A stretch of DNA of 64,000 nt, from the NCBI RefSeq assembly GCF_001718835.1, contig NZ_CP013444.1, positions 310,001 through 374,000 of the forward strand, given 5' to 3'. The position numbers and the translations under genes were made by a program. The stretch comes from Burkholderia cepacia. GTDB taxonomy: Bacteria > Pseudomonadota > Gammaproteobacteria > Burkholderiales > Burkholderiaceae. The notes beneath the pieces were generated by a model. It saw only the letters and a list, made by a program, of their open reading frames with translations, was not told the origin of the DNA and made no database searches. Below, one piece after another: positions 49,235 through 57,334 of this stretch (position 1 is its first letter; each line of letters opens with the position of its first letter).

Positions 49235-50865
49235 ACGCAAACGACCAACAAGCGATTGAAGACGCAGTCAAAGAAATAGGGCTTTCGATGGCGTCCAACG
49301 CCTTCCCGGTGTTCTACGTCGCGCAGAACGTCTACGACACTACCGAGAGCGTCTGGGCGGTTTGGAACGCGCGTGAAAGCGCGGACGAGATGGCGAAAAT
49401 CGAAGCGGGCATCGACCTGGTGTTTGCGGTCGTGGGCTGGGTGCCCGTCGTCGGCGCCGGCGTCAAGCGCACGTTCCGCCTCGTCAACCACAAGTCGGAA
49501 ATCTACGGTCCGCTGCTGTTCGACATTCTGCGCCTAGTGCTCCAGCGCGCTCATGTGCAGACCAGTCCGGATGCACTGATTGACAAGCTGTTCGATGCAA
49601 CAGGCGTCAAGAAATACCTCACGGAGGCTCGCGAGCATATCCAGCAGTCGTGGCTATACCGTGAGATGCCGTCCTCGGTGCAGGTCACATTCATGCAAGC
49701 GCTGACCTTCGTTGAAACGAATCTGCCGTACTGGCTCGGACAGTTTGTCCAGCGCAAGCTTCTTCACTGGCGAAAGAAGCAACCGAACTCATCGGCCGTC
49801 AGTACCCTTGAGGAGCACCGGACGACCGAGAAGCCAGGCGCAAAGGGCGAAGAGGCTAAGGCGGGTCATGACCGCCCGGTCTCGACACCCTCCAAGGGAG
49901 TCGTGAACGCAAAGCTGGCAGTAACCGACATTACGACCGAAATCACCGGAATTCTGGGCGAGCACATTGGGGACTACTACTGTTATGAAAAGCTGAAGTG
50001 GGGCAATGGCTGGACCGGCCACGACAAAGGTTTGAGCGGCAAATGGAGCGAGCGGCCGGGCCTTCGGGTGATGGGTAAGCTCAACGACAAGGGCAGGCTG
50101 AACAAACTTTTCGACCTCAAGGCCCGTGGCCACGGTATCGACGGCGTTTGGCGTGCCGCGCCGTTCAGCAACCAGATGAAGGACTTCGCTATCGTCGAAA
50201 TGAAAGCGTCGACGACAACGCGAAAACTGAAAGACCCGAATGCCAAGCATAGTATCGCGGGCAAACTCGGGACGATTAAGGAAAAGGTACGCCCCCCTGC
50301 CCAGGACCTTCTCGAGCCGCCGCCCGATGATTCCGGACCAGCATCGCCGACTGCGGGCGGGCCAAATATCGGGGGAGGGAAGCCGTCGCCTGGCGGAGGG
50401 AAGCCGTCGCCTGGCGGAGGGAAGCCTTCACCCGGCGGAGGGAAGCCATCACCTGGCGGTGGAAAACCAACGCCGGGTGGTTCTACGAATGAGGGCAGCC
50501 CTCCGAGAAGGGAGCAGTCCGACTCTGCATCGCCGAAGACTGAAACAACTCAGAAAGACAAACCTGCCACGACCGGACCGAGTAGCGCAAAAATCGCCAG
50601 AGTCCAGATGAGTCACGAGTGGATTGAAGCAAAAATCTCGGGAGCGGTTCCGGAGCAGGAGCTAGCAGATGCGATTCTGCGTTTAGGCTACTCGCGTCAT
50701 CTGTTGTATGTTCCATTTTATCTTCCGTCCGCGGTGCAACACGTCGAAGCGCTCGCCGCGGGCACCGAACATGAACATGCGGACCACGACCTTCCGTTCA
50801 CACACCACTACAAGGATGGAGAAGTTGAAGAGGCGGTCAAGCTGAAAGCGAGCAGGATAAAATAG
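49231..50865 (+). CDS. T6SS effector with PoNe DNase domain
   Basis: A 544-residue effector, ATGA-overlapping vgrG. Residues 1-180 include a hydrophobic segment (DLVFAVVGWVPVVGAGV) and are likely the VgrG-docking/T6SS part. Residues ~245-330 form the PoNe nuclease: YYCYEKLKWGNGWTGHDKGL, GKLNDKGRLNKLF, then GIDGVW (Asp304) and VEMKAS (Glu323, Lys325), the PD-(D/E)xK core. A GGGKPSP repeat linker and a conserved C-terminal cap (EWIEAKISGAVPE ... FYLPSAVQHVEAL, HEHADHD) follow. PoNe toxins degrade DNA in competing bacteria. The cognate immunity gene starts 24 bp downstream. Confidence 0.9.
   Translation: MNANDQQAIEDAVKEIGLSMASNAFPVFYVAQNVYDTTESVWAVWNARESADEMAKIEAGIDLVFAVVGWVPVVGAGVKRTFRLVNHKSEIYGPLLFDILRLVLQRAHVQTSPDALIDKLFDATGVKKYLTEAREHIQQSWLYREMPSSVQVTFMQALTFVETNLPYWLGQFVQRKLLHWRKKQPNSSAVSTLEEHRTTEKPGAKGEEAKAGHDRPVSTPSKGVVNAKLAVTDITTEITGILGEHIGDYYCYEKLKWGNGWTGHDKGLSGKWSERPGLRVMGKLNDKGRLNKLFDLKARGHGIDGVWRAAPFSNQMKDFAIVEMKASTTTRKLKDPNAKHSIAGKLGTIKEKVRPPAQDLLEPPPDDSGPASPTAGGPNIGGGKPSPGGGKPSPGGGKPSPGGGKPSPGGGKPTPGGSTNEGSPPRREQSDSASPKTETTQKDKPATTGPSSAKIARVQMSHEWIEAKISGAVPEQELADAILRLGYSRHLLYVPFYLPSAVQHVEALAAGTEHEHADHDLPFTHHYKDGEVEEAVKLKASRIK
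50371..50480 (+). repeat. 21-bp tandem repeats encoding GGGKPSP
   Basis: Five units of about 21 bp (GGCGGAGGGAAGCCGTCGCC and variants) in frame within the PoNe effector, encoding G-G-G-K-P-S/T-P. This makes a flexible, positively charged linker between the nuclease core and the C-terminal cap. Copy number could vary by slippage. The orphan toxin at 17.3 kb has a different Pro/Lys-rich linker at the same place. Confidence 0.9.
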
Positions 50866-50889
50866 CGGCATTGCTACGAGATTGTTGAT

Positions 50890-51900
50890 ATGAGCGAAGA
50901 CTTCGATTCGAAACGGCGACAACGCTTCCTTGGCGAGGACTACTTCAATTGGCGCATGGGCCTCTTGAATGACAACATCACGTACTGGTCAGAAAATATT
51001 GCCCCTACTGGCAGTACTGAGAACGAGCGGAAGGCGTTGACGCAGCGCTATCTCGTTTCCGATGTCTATCGACGCTTCCTGCTCATGTACACGGGGGGCG
51101 CGGAAATCGAGCCGATGCGCGGTGAACTCGAGACTGTTATCGAAGCCTATGAGCGGTACACGACAGCCCAACGCCTGAATCGGCAGGAGGCCAGCGAGCC
51201 GCCGTTGGTCTTCGAGGAAATCAGTGAGTATGAAACAGTGATGCAACTGATAGGCTTTTGCTACCTGCTGCATCGACGTGACTTGCTTCCGCGGATTGTC
51301 GAGATGTTCGACCCCTCCTATCGGGGAACCGACACCTTGTATGAGGACCTGTTGGCCTACGAACTTGATGGTCGAATCAACGTAGACCGCTGGAATCACG
51401 ACGTGCCGTATCGGCCTCTTGTTTTCAGTCTGTATCGCGAGACGAAGAAGGAGTCTGTCGACGACATGACCGAATACCTCGAAGGCTGGTATCGAGGCAT
51501 GGCCGCCGCTCCGTGGCACGATGGGCATCTGGAAGCGAAGAAGAAGGGTAAGGGCACCTACGTCGGGTACTGGGCCGTTGAAGCCGCTGCAGTTGCTTAT
51601 TTGCTGCAGCTGGACGATAGCTCTTTCCGCGACAATCTGCTGTATCCGAAGGACCTTGCCGACTTCGCGCGCAATTTCGACCCCGCGAAGGGGAATCCGC
51701 CGGCACTTCAGGACAACGGGCCGAAGACAGTGCGCACCGGTCAGGTCTGCCCGGAAACCGGCATCTGGAGAGCACAAGGCCATCACGTGCCCGGTGTGCG
51801 GGTGCAGCAGGGCGAGCGCATGCCCGAGGTGTTTGCTCCCGACCGGTCCGGTGCTTACCGGTCGCAGCCCGCGCTCTGGGAGTTCGAACGCAAGGCTTGA
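50890..51900 (+). CDS. PoNi-type immunity protein (DUF1910/DUF1911), copy 3
   Basis: A 336-residue immunity protein for the upstream PoNe effector. KRRQRFLGEDYFNWRMG at the N-terminus, LLHRRDLLPRIVEMF in the middle, GTYVGYWAVEAAAVAYLLQL (DUF1911) and the shared tail GQVCPETGIWRAQGHHVPGV. It lacks the NEWGLY of the other two copies (KKKGKGTYVG instead), so specificity has changed. Cytoplasmic; it protects the producer and its kin. Confidence 0.9.
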   Translation: MSEDFDSKRRQRFLGEDYFNWRMGLLNDNITYWSENIAPTGSTENERKALTQRYLVSDVYRRFLLMYTGGAEIEPMRGELETVIEAYERYTTAQRLNRQEASEPPLVFEEISEYETVMQLIGFCYLLHRRDLLPRIVEMFDPSYRGTDTLYEDLLAYELDGRINVDRWNHDVPYRPLVFSLYRETKKESVDDMTEYLEGWYRGMAAAPWHDGHLEAKKKGKGTYVGYWAVEAAAVAYLLQLDDSSFRDNLLYPKDLADFARNFDPAKGNPPALQDNGPKTVRTGQVCPETGIWRAQGHHVPGVRVQQGERMPEVFAPDRSGAYRSQPALWEFERKA

Positions 51901-52249
51901 GTGCTGCCTGGTCGCGCGAATCTGGCAGTATGGCGGCGCCTGCCGTCCTGGGCAGTCGAATTGCTGGCCGTACTTGCGACTACATGCGTCTCCAACGACC
52001 TTCACGTGCTCCGGAGGCAGATGGATGCGCTCCCGCTCAACTCTCGGCGGCCGCCAGCGTCCTTTTACACGAAAAAGACGTTGGCGAATATCGAAACTCG
52101 CCGCTACAACTCGACGAGCGTCGCCGGCAGCACAGCGATGACGAGCCGCTTGCTGACAGCCGGGACCTCATAGTCAGGTACAGGCGTATGCCTCTCTGCA
52201 GCTTGGGCTTCGTACATGACGGCGTGCTGCGCGCCACGCGCCGCGAAGC
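51901..52249 (+). other. Gap after PoNi copy 3; duplicated flank
   Basis: The first ~53 bases are homologous to those after PoNi copy 1 (16808-16862). The remainder shows no supported gene. It separates the rightward T6SS unit from the leftward nuclease gene, which ends at 52250. Confidence 0.5.
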
Positions 52250-53707
52250 CTAGCGGATTCCGTGCCGAGCGAGCAATCTGTCGAAGAATTCGGCTACACG
52301 GCGCTGCGCTTCCGGACCTACCTTGCGGGCGCCGAGGTCGACATCGCGGAATTCGTAACCACCGAAGCGATACACCTCGTAGCCCATCAATCGCAGCCGC
52401 CGGTCCTCTGATGCCATCTCGGCGTACAGTTCGGCGTTCGCGATGTAGCGCGCGGGCGCGCCTTGGTCTTGCACGGCATAGTGGTGGCGACCGTCTATCT
52501 CGATGACGATGCGGACGCCCTGCTCGAGCATGAGAAGAAAGTCCATGCGCTGTCGCGCCAAGAATTTCTCATCGCCACGCTCGCGACGCGTGTATGGGTC
52601 GTAATGCAGGTAGACCTGAGGAATTAAAGCGGGAAGTCTATCGCCAAGCTGTTTCCCGAAACGCTTGTAGTACCCGTGAAAAAGCGCGTATTCACCTGGC
52701 GAATTGGTGCCAATGACTGATTGGCGCAGGCGCCTGTACAGCATCTTCGAGCCCTCAGCGCTGTCTACGCCGTGCATTTCGGCGTACCAGCCACGAAGGT
52801 CGTTCCACAGCAGCATACCGGAGCTGGGAAGCGGTTGGTCGTAGATGAGTACCTTGTCCGCGTGCTTTGTGATTTCGACGTCATTGTTCAGCGCGTCGCG
52901 AAAGACTATCTCTGGCTTCTCACCGGTCGACGCGAAAATCAGATTCTTCATCGTCCCGGCGACACCCGCTTGAGCGCGAACGACTCCGTAAATCGCGTAT
53001 CCAGACTCGACAGTAGTCTGCTTCAGCGTAAAGCCGTCTCGCTTCAGTGCGTCGCTGATGGCGCCGGCCAACGTCGCCTGCTCAGCGTCGCGGCGCGTCA
53101 TCGGATGGACGAGCTTTTCAAGTAGAGCGAAGAAGCGAAACTGCGTGCACGTCAACGCGCCGCACTGAATGAGCATCTCCTCATTGGACCAATCTGGGTT
53201 GCGCAGATAGTGCTGCTCTATCTGAGCTCTGACGCTGGAGTTGTCCACCCACCACGAATCGCCTTCGCGCAAAGCCGCGGCGCCGAATACTTCCTCCAGG
53301 CTATCAAGGGCCGGGAAGTCGCCGAACAGTGATTCAAGCCGATTCAGAACTTTGAGGACATCGCAGCGAACAAGCTTGCTCACGCGGTGCTGACCATGCT
53401 CGGTCAGCTCGGCAAGGGCCTCCGTGAGGTCATCACTCGGATATTCGCGGAGTATCTTACGCGCCAGTTCGATGAGCGCTTCCTCGCTGAAATCGAGGAT
53501 TCTCCGACTGATATAGGTCCTTTTGCCGCTGTGAGCCTCTGCTTCGTCATCCGGTCCAACGGCCGGCTGGATGCCCAGCCGCATACATACGTGCGGAAGC
53601 TTGTACGATTTGACGTCGTACAGAACGTCTGTAATCAGCTTCCGTATCGTCTCGAAAGGAACTACCGGGAGATTGACGCTCGAACCAACCATGAAAGTTG
53701 CCTCCAT
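52250..53707 (-). CDS. AbiJ-NTD3-like protein with PD-(D/E)xK nuclease domain
   Basis: A 485-residue protein. The N-terminal ~270 residues resemble the AbiJ-NTD3 architecture found in abortive-infection proteins: LITDVLYDVKSYKLPHVCMRL, then DSLEEVFGAAALREGDSWW, NPDWSNEEMLIQCGALTCTQ and FRFFALLEKLVHPMTR. The C-terminus is a restriction-endonuclease-like fold: ARQRMDFLLMLEQGVRIVIE IDGRHHY, followed by the helical ASEDRRLRLMGYEVYRFGGYE. Asp in RMDF and Glu-x-Asp in IEIDG are probable metal ligands. A phage-defence or DNA-degrading role is inferred. Confidence 0.72.
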   Translation of the reverse strand: MEATFMVGSSVNLPVVPFETIRKLITDVLYDVKSYKLPHVCMRLGIQPAVGPDDEAEAHSGKRTYISRRILDFSEEALIELARKILREYPSDDLTEALAELTEHGQHRVSKLVRCDVLKVLNRLESLFGDFPALDSLEEVFGAAALREGDSWWVDNSSVRAQIEQHYLRNPDWSNEEMLIQCGALTCTQFRFFALLEKLVHPMTRRDAEQATLAGAISDALKRDGFTLKQTTVESGYAIYGVVRAQAGVAGTMKNLIFASTGEKPEIVFRDALNNDVEITKHADKVLIYDQPLPSSGMLLWNDLRGWYAEMHGVDSAEGSKMLYRRLRQSVIGTNSPGEYALFHGYYKRFGKQLGDRLPALIPQVYLHYDPYTRRERGDEKFLARQRMDFLLMLEQGVRIVIEIDGRHHYAVQDQGAPARYIANAELYAEMASEDRRLRLMGYEVYRFGGYEFRDVDLGARKVGPEAQRRVAEFFDRLLARHGIR

Positions 53708-53889
53708 GTTTCGCGCTTGCGCATCGCCTCACTCGAGGCCTTCGCAAAAGCGTGCCTTGTTTCTGCAACAATAACAGGCAGCGAGACAGCGAGGACGCTG
53801 GCCATTGTGTCGGTCGCCGGAGCCGCGTCCCATGGCGAGCTGCGCGCCGGCCGCGCGTCGACAGACGCCTACCTGAGTGGAGTCATCGG

Positions 53890-54189
53890 ATGGAAATCAT
53901 CGTTGAGACGTATGTGCCCTCTGGCGAACCTTCGTCGGCAAGCTTGCGCGTGAAGCCGCTTCCTGGGCAGGGGGTAGACCCAAACCTCAAAGTCGAGTGC
54001 AGTCGTTCCATGCGGCGGCAATATCCAGCAGGCTCGCTGTTCCGGCTCTCGGTCACGCTGACTGACCGCAAAGGCACACTATTTCTGTACGCTCACCATG
54101 CCGCGCCGTTCGAGCATGTGAGCCGCGAAGAAGCGAAACGATTCATTTCAACCATGTTCGGCGCCCGACAAGTCGAAGCGCCCACATAG
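53890..54189 (+). CDS. Small hypothetical protein
   Basis: A 99-residue protein: MEIIVETYVPSGEPSSASLR, a basic centre (CSRSMRRQYPAGSLFRLSVT) and RKGTLFLYAHHAAPFEHVSRE. No family recognised; beta-rich with a helical C-terminus. Transcribed away from the AbiJ-like gene and 13 bp upstream of the next small gene, so the two may be co-transcribed. A longer upstream frame exists but is covered by the divergent gene. Confidence 0.5.
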   Translation: MEIIVETYVPSGEPSSASLRVKPLPGQGVDPNLKVECSRSMRRQYPAGSLFRLSVTLTDRKGTLFLYAHHAAPFEHVSREEAKRFISTMFGARQVEAPT

Positions 54190-54202
54190 AAACACGAAGA
54201 CG

Positions 54203-54421
54203 ATGCAACAGGCTACCTATAAAGGTTACGTGCTATGGGGCTACGCCATTGAGCAGCAGGAAGAGGTTACCGCGCCCGAGCAATACGCCGCGAGCGGGAC
54301 GATTACTCGGGACCGGAATTTCGTAGAAGCCTCGGGAGTCCTCGGTGTCTTTGACTCCGAAGAGGAAGCGCAGGATGCCGGACTCTCGTGGGCGCGCGCT
54401 TGGGGCGACTCGCACGGGTAG
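54203..54421 (+). CDS. Small hypothetical protein
   Basis: A 72-residue protein: YKGYVLWGYAIEQQEE, then GTITRDRNFVEASGVLGVFD SEEEAQDAGLSWARAWGDSH. This layout ('YKGY-x-I-x-G-x-A ... SGVLGxFxSxEEA ... WARAW') is familiar from short Burkholderia proteins of unknown function. ATG without an obvious strong ribosome site, 13 bp after the previous gene. Confidence 0.6.
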   Translation: MQQATYKGYVLWGYAIEQQEEVTAPEQYAASGTITRDRNFVEASGVLGVFDSEEEAQDAGLSWARAWGDSHG

Positions 54422-54422
54422 C

Positions 54423-54506
54423 ATCGAGAACGCGATGGCCTTGTGTCCGAACTGTCATCGCGAGCGGCACTACGGTATCAACTACGCCAATGGCGCCACG
54501 AAGTGA
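54423..54506 (+). pseudogene. C-terminal scrap of an HNH endonuclease
   Basis: The frame encodes IENAMALCPNCHRERHYG, the hallmark end of HNH/McrA-type nucleases (ALCPNCHRxxHYG), then NYANGATK and a stop. The rest of the gene is missing. It lies just inside the glmS-side transposon end, marking an older cargo gene that was cut by later rearrangement. Confidence 0.7.
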
Positions 54507-54691
54507 GAGCGCGCGGTTGCCAAGGGAAGCGACGCGGCGGACGCGATGATGCAGGGTGGAAAGACACGGAAACTGCGGGGGAGCGGGAGGGAGAGACCAG
54601 GACCGAAGCCCCGGTCCGCCCGCTTGGTGGATTCATCCCGTGACACTTTTTTTGAAATTTCCCCTTCGAAAGCGGGCGATTTGGTGTTGCC

Positions 54692-54799
54692 GGATTGGAA
54701 GCGTTTACGTTGAGAAATCAAGCGTTTGGAGCCAAAAACTGGTCCCAGACGGGATAGAAGCGTTTACGTGTAAACGCTTCTAATCTGGATTGCCAATTG
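54692..54799. repeat. Tn7-like right end at the glmS attachment site
   Basis: Three boxes of the GGATTRGAAGYRTTTAC type: + strand at 54692-54708, a weaker + strand copy (GGGATAGAAGCGTTTAC) at 54752-54768, and a minus-strand copy at 54770-54786 that with its neighbour forms a palindrome. The outer limit CAATTG (54794-54799) lies 20 bp downstream of the glmS stop codon, matching where Tn7 inserts. The 54757-54799 part is duplicated at 15356-15398. The flanking five bases differ between ends, so a target duplication is not evident. Confidence 0.75.
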
Positions 54800-54819
54800 G
54801 TCACGGTTTCCCCGTTCCC

Positions 54820-56649
54820 TCACTCCACCGTCACCGACTTCGCCAGATTCCGCGGCTTATCGATATCTGTCCCCCGCGCCAGCGCCGCGTGATACGCCAG
54901 CAGTTGCATCGGCACCGTATGCAGAATCGGCGAAAGCGGCCCGTAGTATTCGTTGAGCCGAATGACCTCGATCCCGTCGCCCGGCGCCAACCCGCAGTCC
55001 ACATCCGCGAACACAAAAAGCCGGCCATTCCGCGCACTGACCTCATGCATGTTCGACCGGAGTTTCTCGAGCAGCATGTCATTCGGCGCCACCGCAATCA
55101 CCGGCATCTCGTTGCTGACAAGCGCCAGCGGCCCATGCTTAAGCTCCCCGGCCGGATAAGCCTCCGCATGGATATAGGAAATCTCCTTCATCTTCAGCGC
55201 GCCCTCGAGCGCGATCGGATAATGCATTCCGCGTCCGAGAAACAGCATGTTGTCGCGCCTTGCGAGCAGTTCCGACCACGCCATGATCTGCGGTTCCAGC
55301 GCGAGCACTTTCGACATCGCATCGGGCAGATGCCGCAGCGCCCGCAGATGCTGCTTCTCGTCGTCGTCGCTCAACCGGCGGCGCACCTGCGCGAGCGACA
55401 GCGCAAGCAGGAACAGCGCAACGAGCTGCGTCGTAAAAGCCTTCGTCGAAGCCACCCCGATCTCGACTCCCGCACGCGTGACGAACTGCAATGCGCACTC
55501 GCGCATCAGCGCACTGGTGGCGACGTTGCAGATCGCGAGCGTACGCATCATCCCGCTTTGCTTCGCGACATGCACGGCGCCGAGCACGTCGGCCGTCTCG
55601 CCGCTTTGCGATACCGCGACGACGAGCGTGCGCGGATTCGGCACGCTGTCGCGATAGCGAAACTCGCTGGCGATTTCCACGCTGGCAGGCAGCTTCGCGA
55701 TGCTTTCGATCCAGTTCTTCGCCGTGAGCGCCGCGTGATAACTGCCGCCACATGCGAGCAACAACACCGAGTCGACGTCGTTGAACACGCGCCACGCGTG
55801 GTCGCCGAACAGTTCCGGCATGATCGACGACACATCGAGCAGCGTATCGGCCACCGCCTGCGGCTGCTCGAAGATCTCCTTCTGCATGTAGTAGCGATAC
55901 GACCCGAGATCGGCCGCGCCGCCATGCGCGGCGACCCGCTGCACCGCGCGCTCGACGCGCTGGCCGTCCGCATCGACGATCCAGTAGCGATGCAGCTGAA
56001 TATCGGCAACGTCGCCGTTCTCGAGGTACGCGATCCGATCGGTGATCCCCGACAGCGCAATCGCATCGGACGCCAGAAAATTCTCGCCATCACCGACACC
56101 GACGACGAGCGGCATCCCGTCGCGCGCGCCGACGATCCGGTGCGGCTCGTCGCGGCACATCACCGCGATCGCGTAGCTGCCGCGCAGTCGCGCCACCGCG
56201 CGCCGTACCGCATCGAACAGATCGCCGTCATACAGGTGGTCGACCAGGTGCGCGATCGCCTCGCTGTCGGTCTGGCTCGCGAACACGTAGCCGTGCGCCT
56301 GCAGTTCGGCGCGCAGTTGATCGCAGTTCTCGATGATCCCGTTGTGCGACAACGCGATGCGTGCGTTCGCGTCGCTCGGCGAAAAGTGCGGATGCGCGTT
56401 GAGCGTGACGGGCGCGCCATGCGTGGCCCAACGCGTGTGCGCGATGCCGGTGTAGCCCGACAGCGCTTGACCGGCGATCTCGCGCTGCAGGTTCGCGACG
56501 CGGTCGACGCTGCGGGCGCGCGCCAGCGCCCGGTCGCGGTAGACCACGACGCCGCATGAATCGTAACCGCGGTATTCGAGCCGTTTCAGGCCGTCGACCA
56601 GGTTCGGCAGGATGTCCCGCTGGGCGACCGCCCCGACAATTCCACACAT
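54820..56649 (-). CDS. glmS: Glutamine--fructose-6-phosphate aminotransferase
   Basis: A 609-residue GlmS: MCGIVGAVAQRDILPNLVDG with catalytic Cys2 and an N-terminal glutaminase domain (YDSCGVVVYRD, HTRWATHGAP), then two SIS isomerase domains (LLACGGSYHAALTAKNWIES; VVAVSQSGETADVLGAV; LGRGMHYPIALEGALKMKEI) and the conserved end PRNLAKSVTVE. It makes glucosamine-6-phosphate for peptidoglycan and LPS. Its 3' end is the attTn7 site recognised by TnsD-type proteins, and the island starts 20 bp beyond the stop. Confidence 0.97.
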   Translation of the reverse strand: MCGIVGAVAQRDILPNLVDGLKRLEYRGYDSCGVVVYRDRALARARSVDRVANLQREIAGQALSGYTGIAHTRWATHGAPVTLNAHPHFSPSDANARIALSHNGIIENCDQLRAELQAHGYVFASQTDSEAIAHLVDHLYDGDLFDAVRRAVARLRGSYAIAVMCRDEPHRIVGARDGMPLVVGVGDGENFLASDAIALSGITDRIAYLENGDVADIQLHRYWIVDADGQRVERAVQRVAAHGGAADLGSYRYYMQKEIFEQPQAVADTLLDVSSIMPELFGDHAWRVFNDVDSVLLLACGGSYHAALTAKNWIESIAKLPASVEIASEFRYRDSVPNPRTLVVAVSQSGETADVLGAVHVAKQSGMMRTLAICNVATSALMRECALQFVTRAGVEIGVASTKAFTTQLVALFLLALSLAQVRRRLSDDDEKQHLRALRHLPDAMSKVLALEPQIMAWSELLARRDNMLFLGRGMHYPIALEGALKMKEISYIHAEAYPAGELKHGPLALVSNEMPVIAVAPNDMLLEKLRSNMHEVSARNGRLFVFADVDCGLAPGDGIEVIRLNEYYGPLSPILHTVPMQLLAYHAALARGTDIDKPRNLAKSVTVE

Positions 56650-56704
56650 ATCGCGCTCCGTAAATGTCCTGTCTGGATCAGTGAGAGCGATGGTAGAGGC
56701 GATG

Positions 56705-56781
56705 AAATGGAATTAAATTTCAAAAAACATGAAATGATGAAACGAGGCGATCGTCGCGTATCATGTTGAAATTAAATTTCA
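56705..56781. promoter_or_regulatory. AT-rich repeats in the glmS/Lrp divergent promoter
   Basis: GGAATTAAATTTCA (near 56708) and GAAATTAAATTTCA (near 56768) are spaced by about 60 bp in the divergent gap. Such paired AT-rich dyads are plausible binding sites for the adjacent Lrp/AsnC protein. Confidence 0.5.
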
Positions 56782-56803
56782 CTCTAAAAGAACGGGAGGC
56801 CCC

Positions 56804-57295
56804 TTGGCCAGCGTGACCCTCGACGATCTCGATCTGCGCATTCTCGCGATCCTGCAGGACGACGCGTCGGTGTCGAACCTGCAACTGGCCGAGCGCGCGC
56901 TGTCGTCGCCGCCCACCTGCATGCGCCGCGTGCGGCGGCTGACGGAGGCGGGCGTGATCCGCCGGCAGGTCGCGATCCTCGATCAGCAGATGATCGGCAC
57001 GGCCGTCACCGCGCTGATCGAGATCAGTCTCGACCGGCAGACGGCGGAAGACCACGACGCGTTCGAAGCGTACGTGTGCGCGGAGCCGGCCGTCACGCAG
57101 TGCTATCGCGTGTCGCCGGGGCCCGATTTCGTCGTGGTGGCCGATCTGGCCGACGTCGCCGAATACGACGAGTTCGCGCGGCGGCTGTTCACCGGCGCAT
57201 CGAACGTCCGCAACGTGCGGACGTTCTTCTCGACGCATCGCGCGAAATTCGAGGCGAACGCGCGGGTCACGCATGCGATGCGCCGGCGGACGTGA
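56804..57295 (+). CDS. Lrp/AsnC-family transcriptional regulator
   Basis: A 163-residue regulator: N-terminal HTH (LDDLDLRILAILQDDASVSN ... PPTCMRRVRRLTEAGVIRRQ) and C-terminal RAM ligand domain (VTALIEISLDRQTAEDHDAF, QCYRVSPGPDFVVVADLAD). The start is the TTG with a GGGAGG site 5 bp upstream; a GTG at 56812 is the alternative. It is divergent from glmS. Confidence 0.9.
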   Translation: MASVTLDDLDLRILAILQDDASVSNLQLAERALSSPPTCMRRVRRLTEAGVIRRQVAILDQQMIGTAVTALIEISLDRQTAEDHDAFEAYVCAEPAVTQCYRVSPGPDFVVVADLADVAEYDEFARRLFTGASNVRNVRTFFSTHRAKFEANARVTHAMRRRT

Positions 57296-57334
57296 CGCTC
57301 GTCGCAGGCGCATGCCGATGCGCGTGCGCGGAGA

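Noticed and set aside
50371..50480. CRISPR-like direct repeats
   Set aside because: The units are contiguous, in frame and encode GGGKPSP; there are no spacers.
15356..54799. Integrase-type attL/attR explanation for the direct repeats
   Set aside because: No tyrosine or serine integrase is present, and the repeats contain the same boxes found inverted at 19.5 kb, which fits Tn7-like ends better.
54790..56559. 589-codon + strand frame opposite glmS
   Set aside because: Antisense shadow of glmS; His/Arg-rich with no domain.
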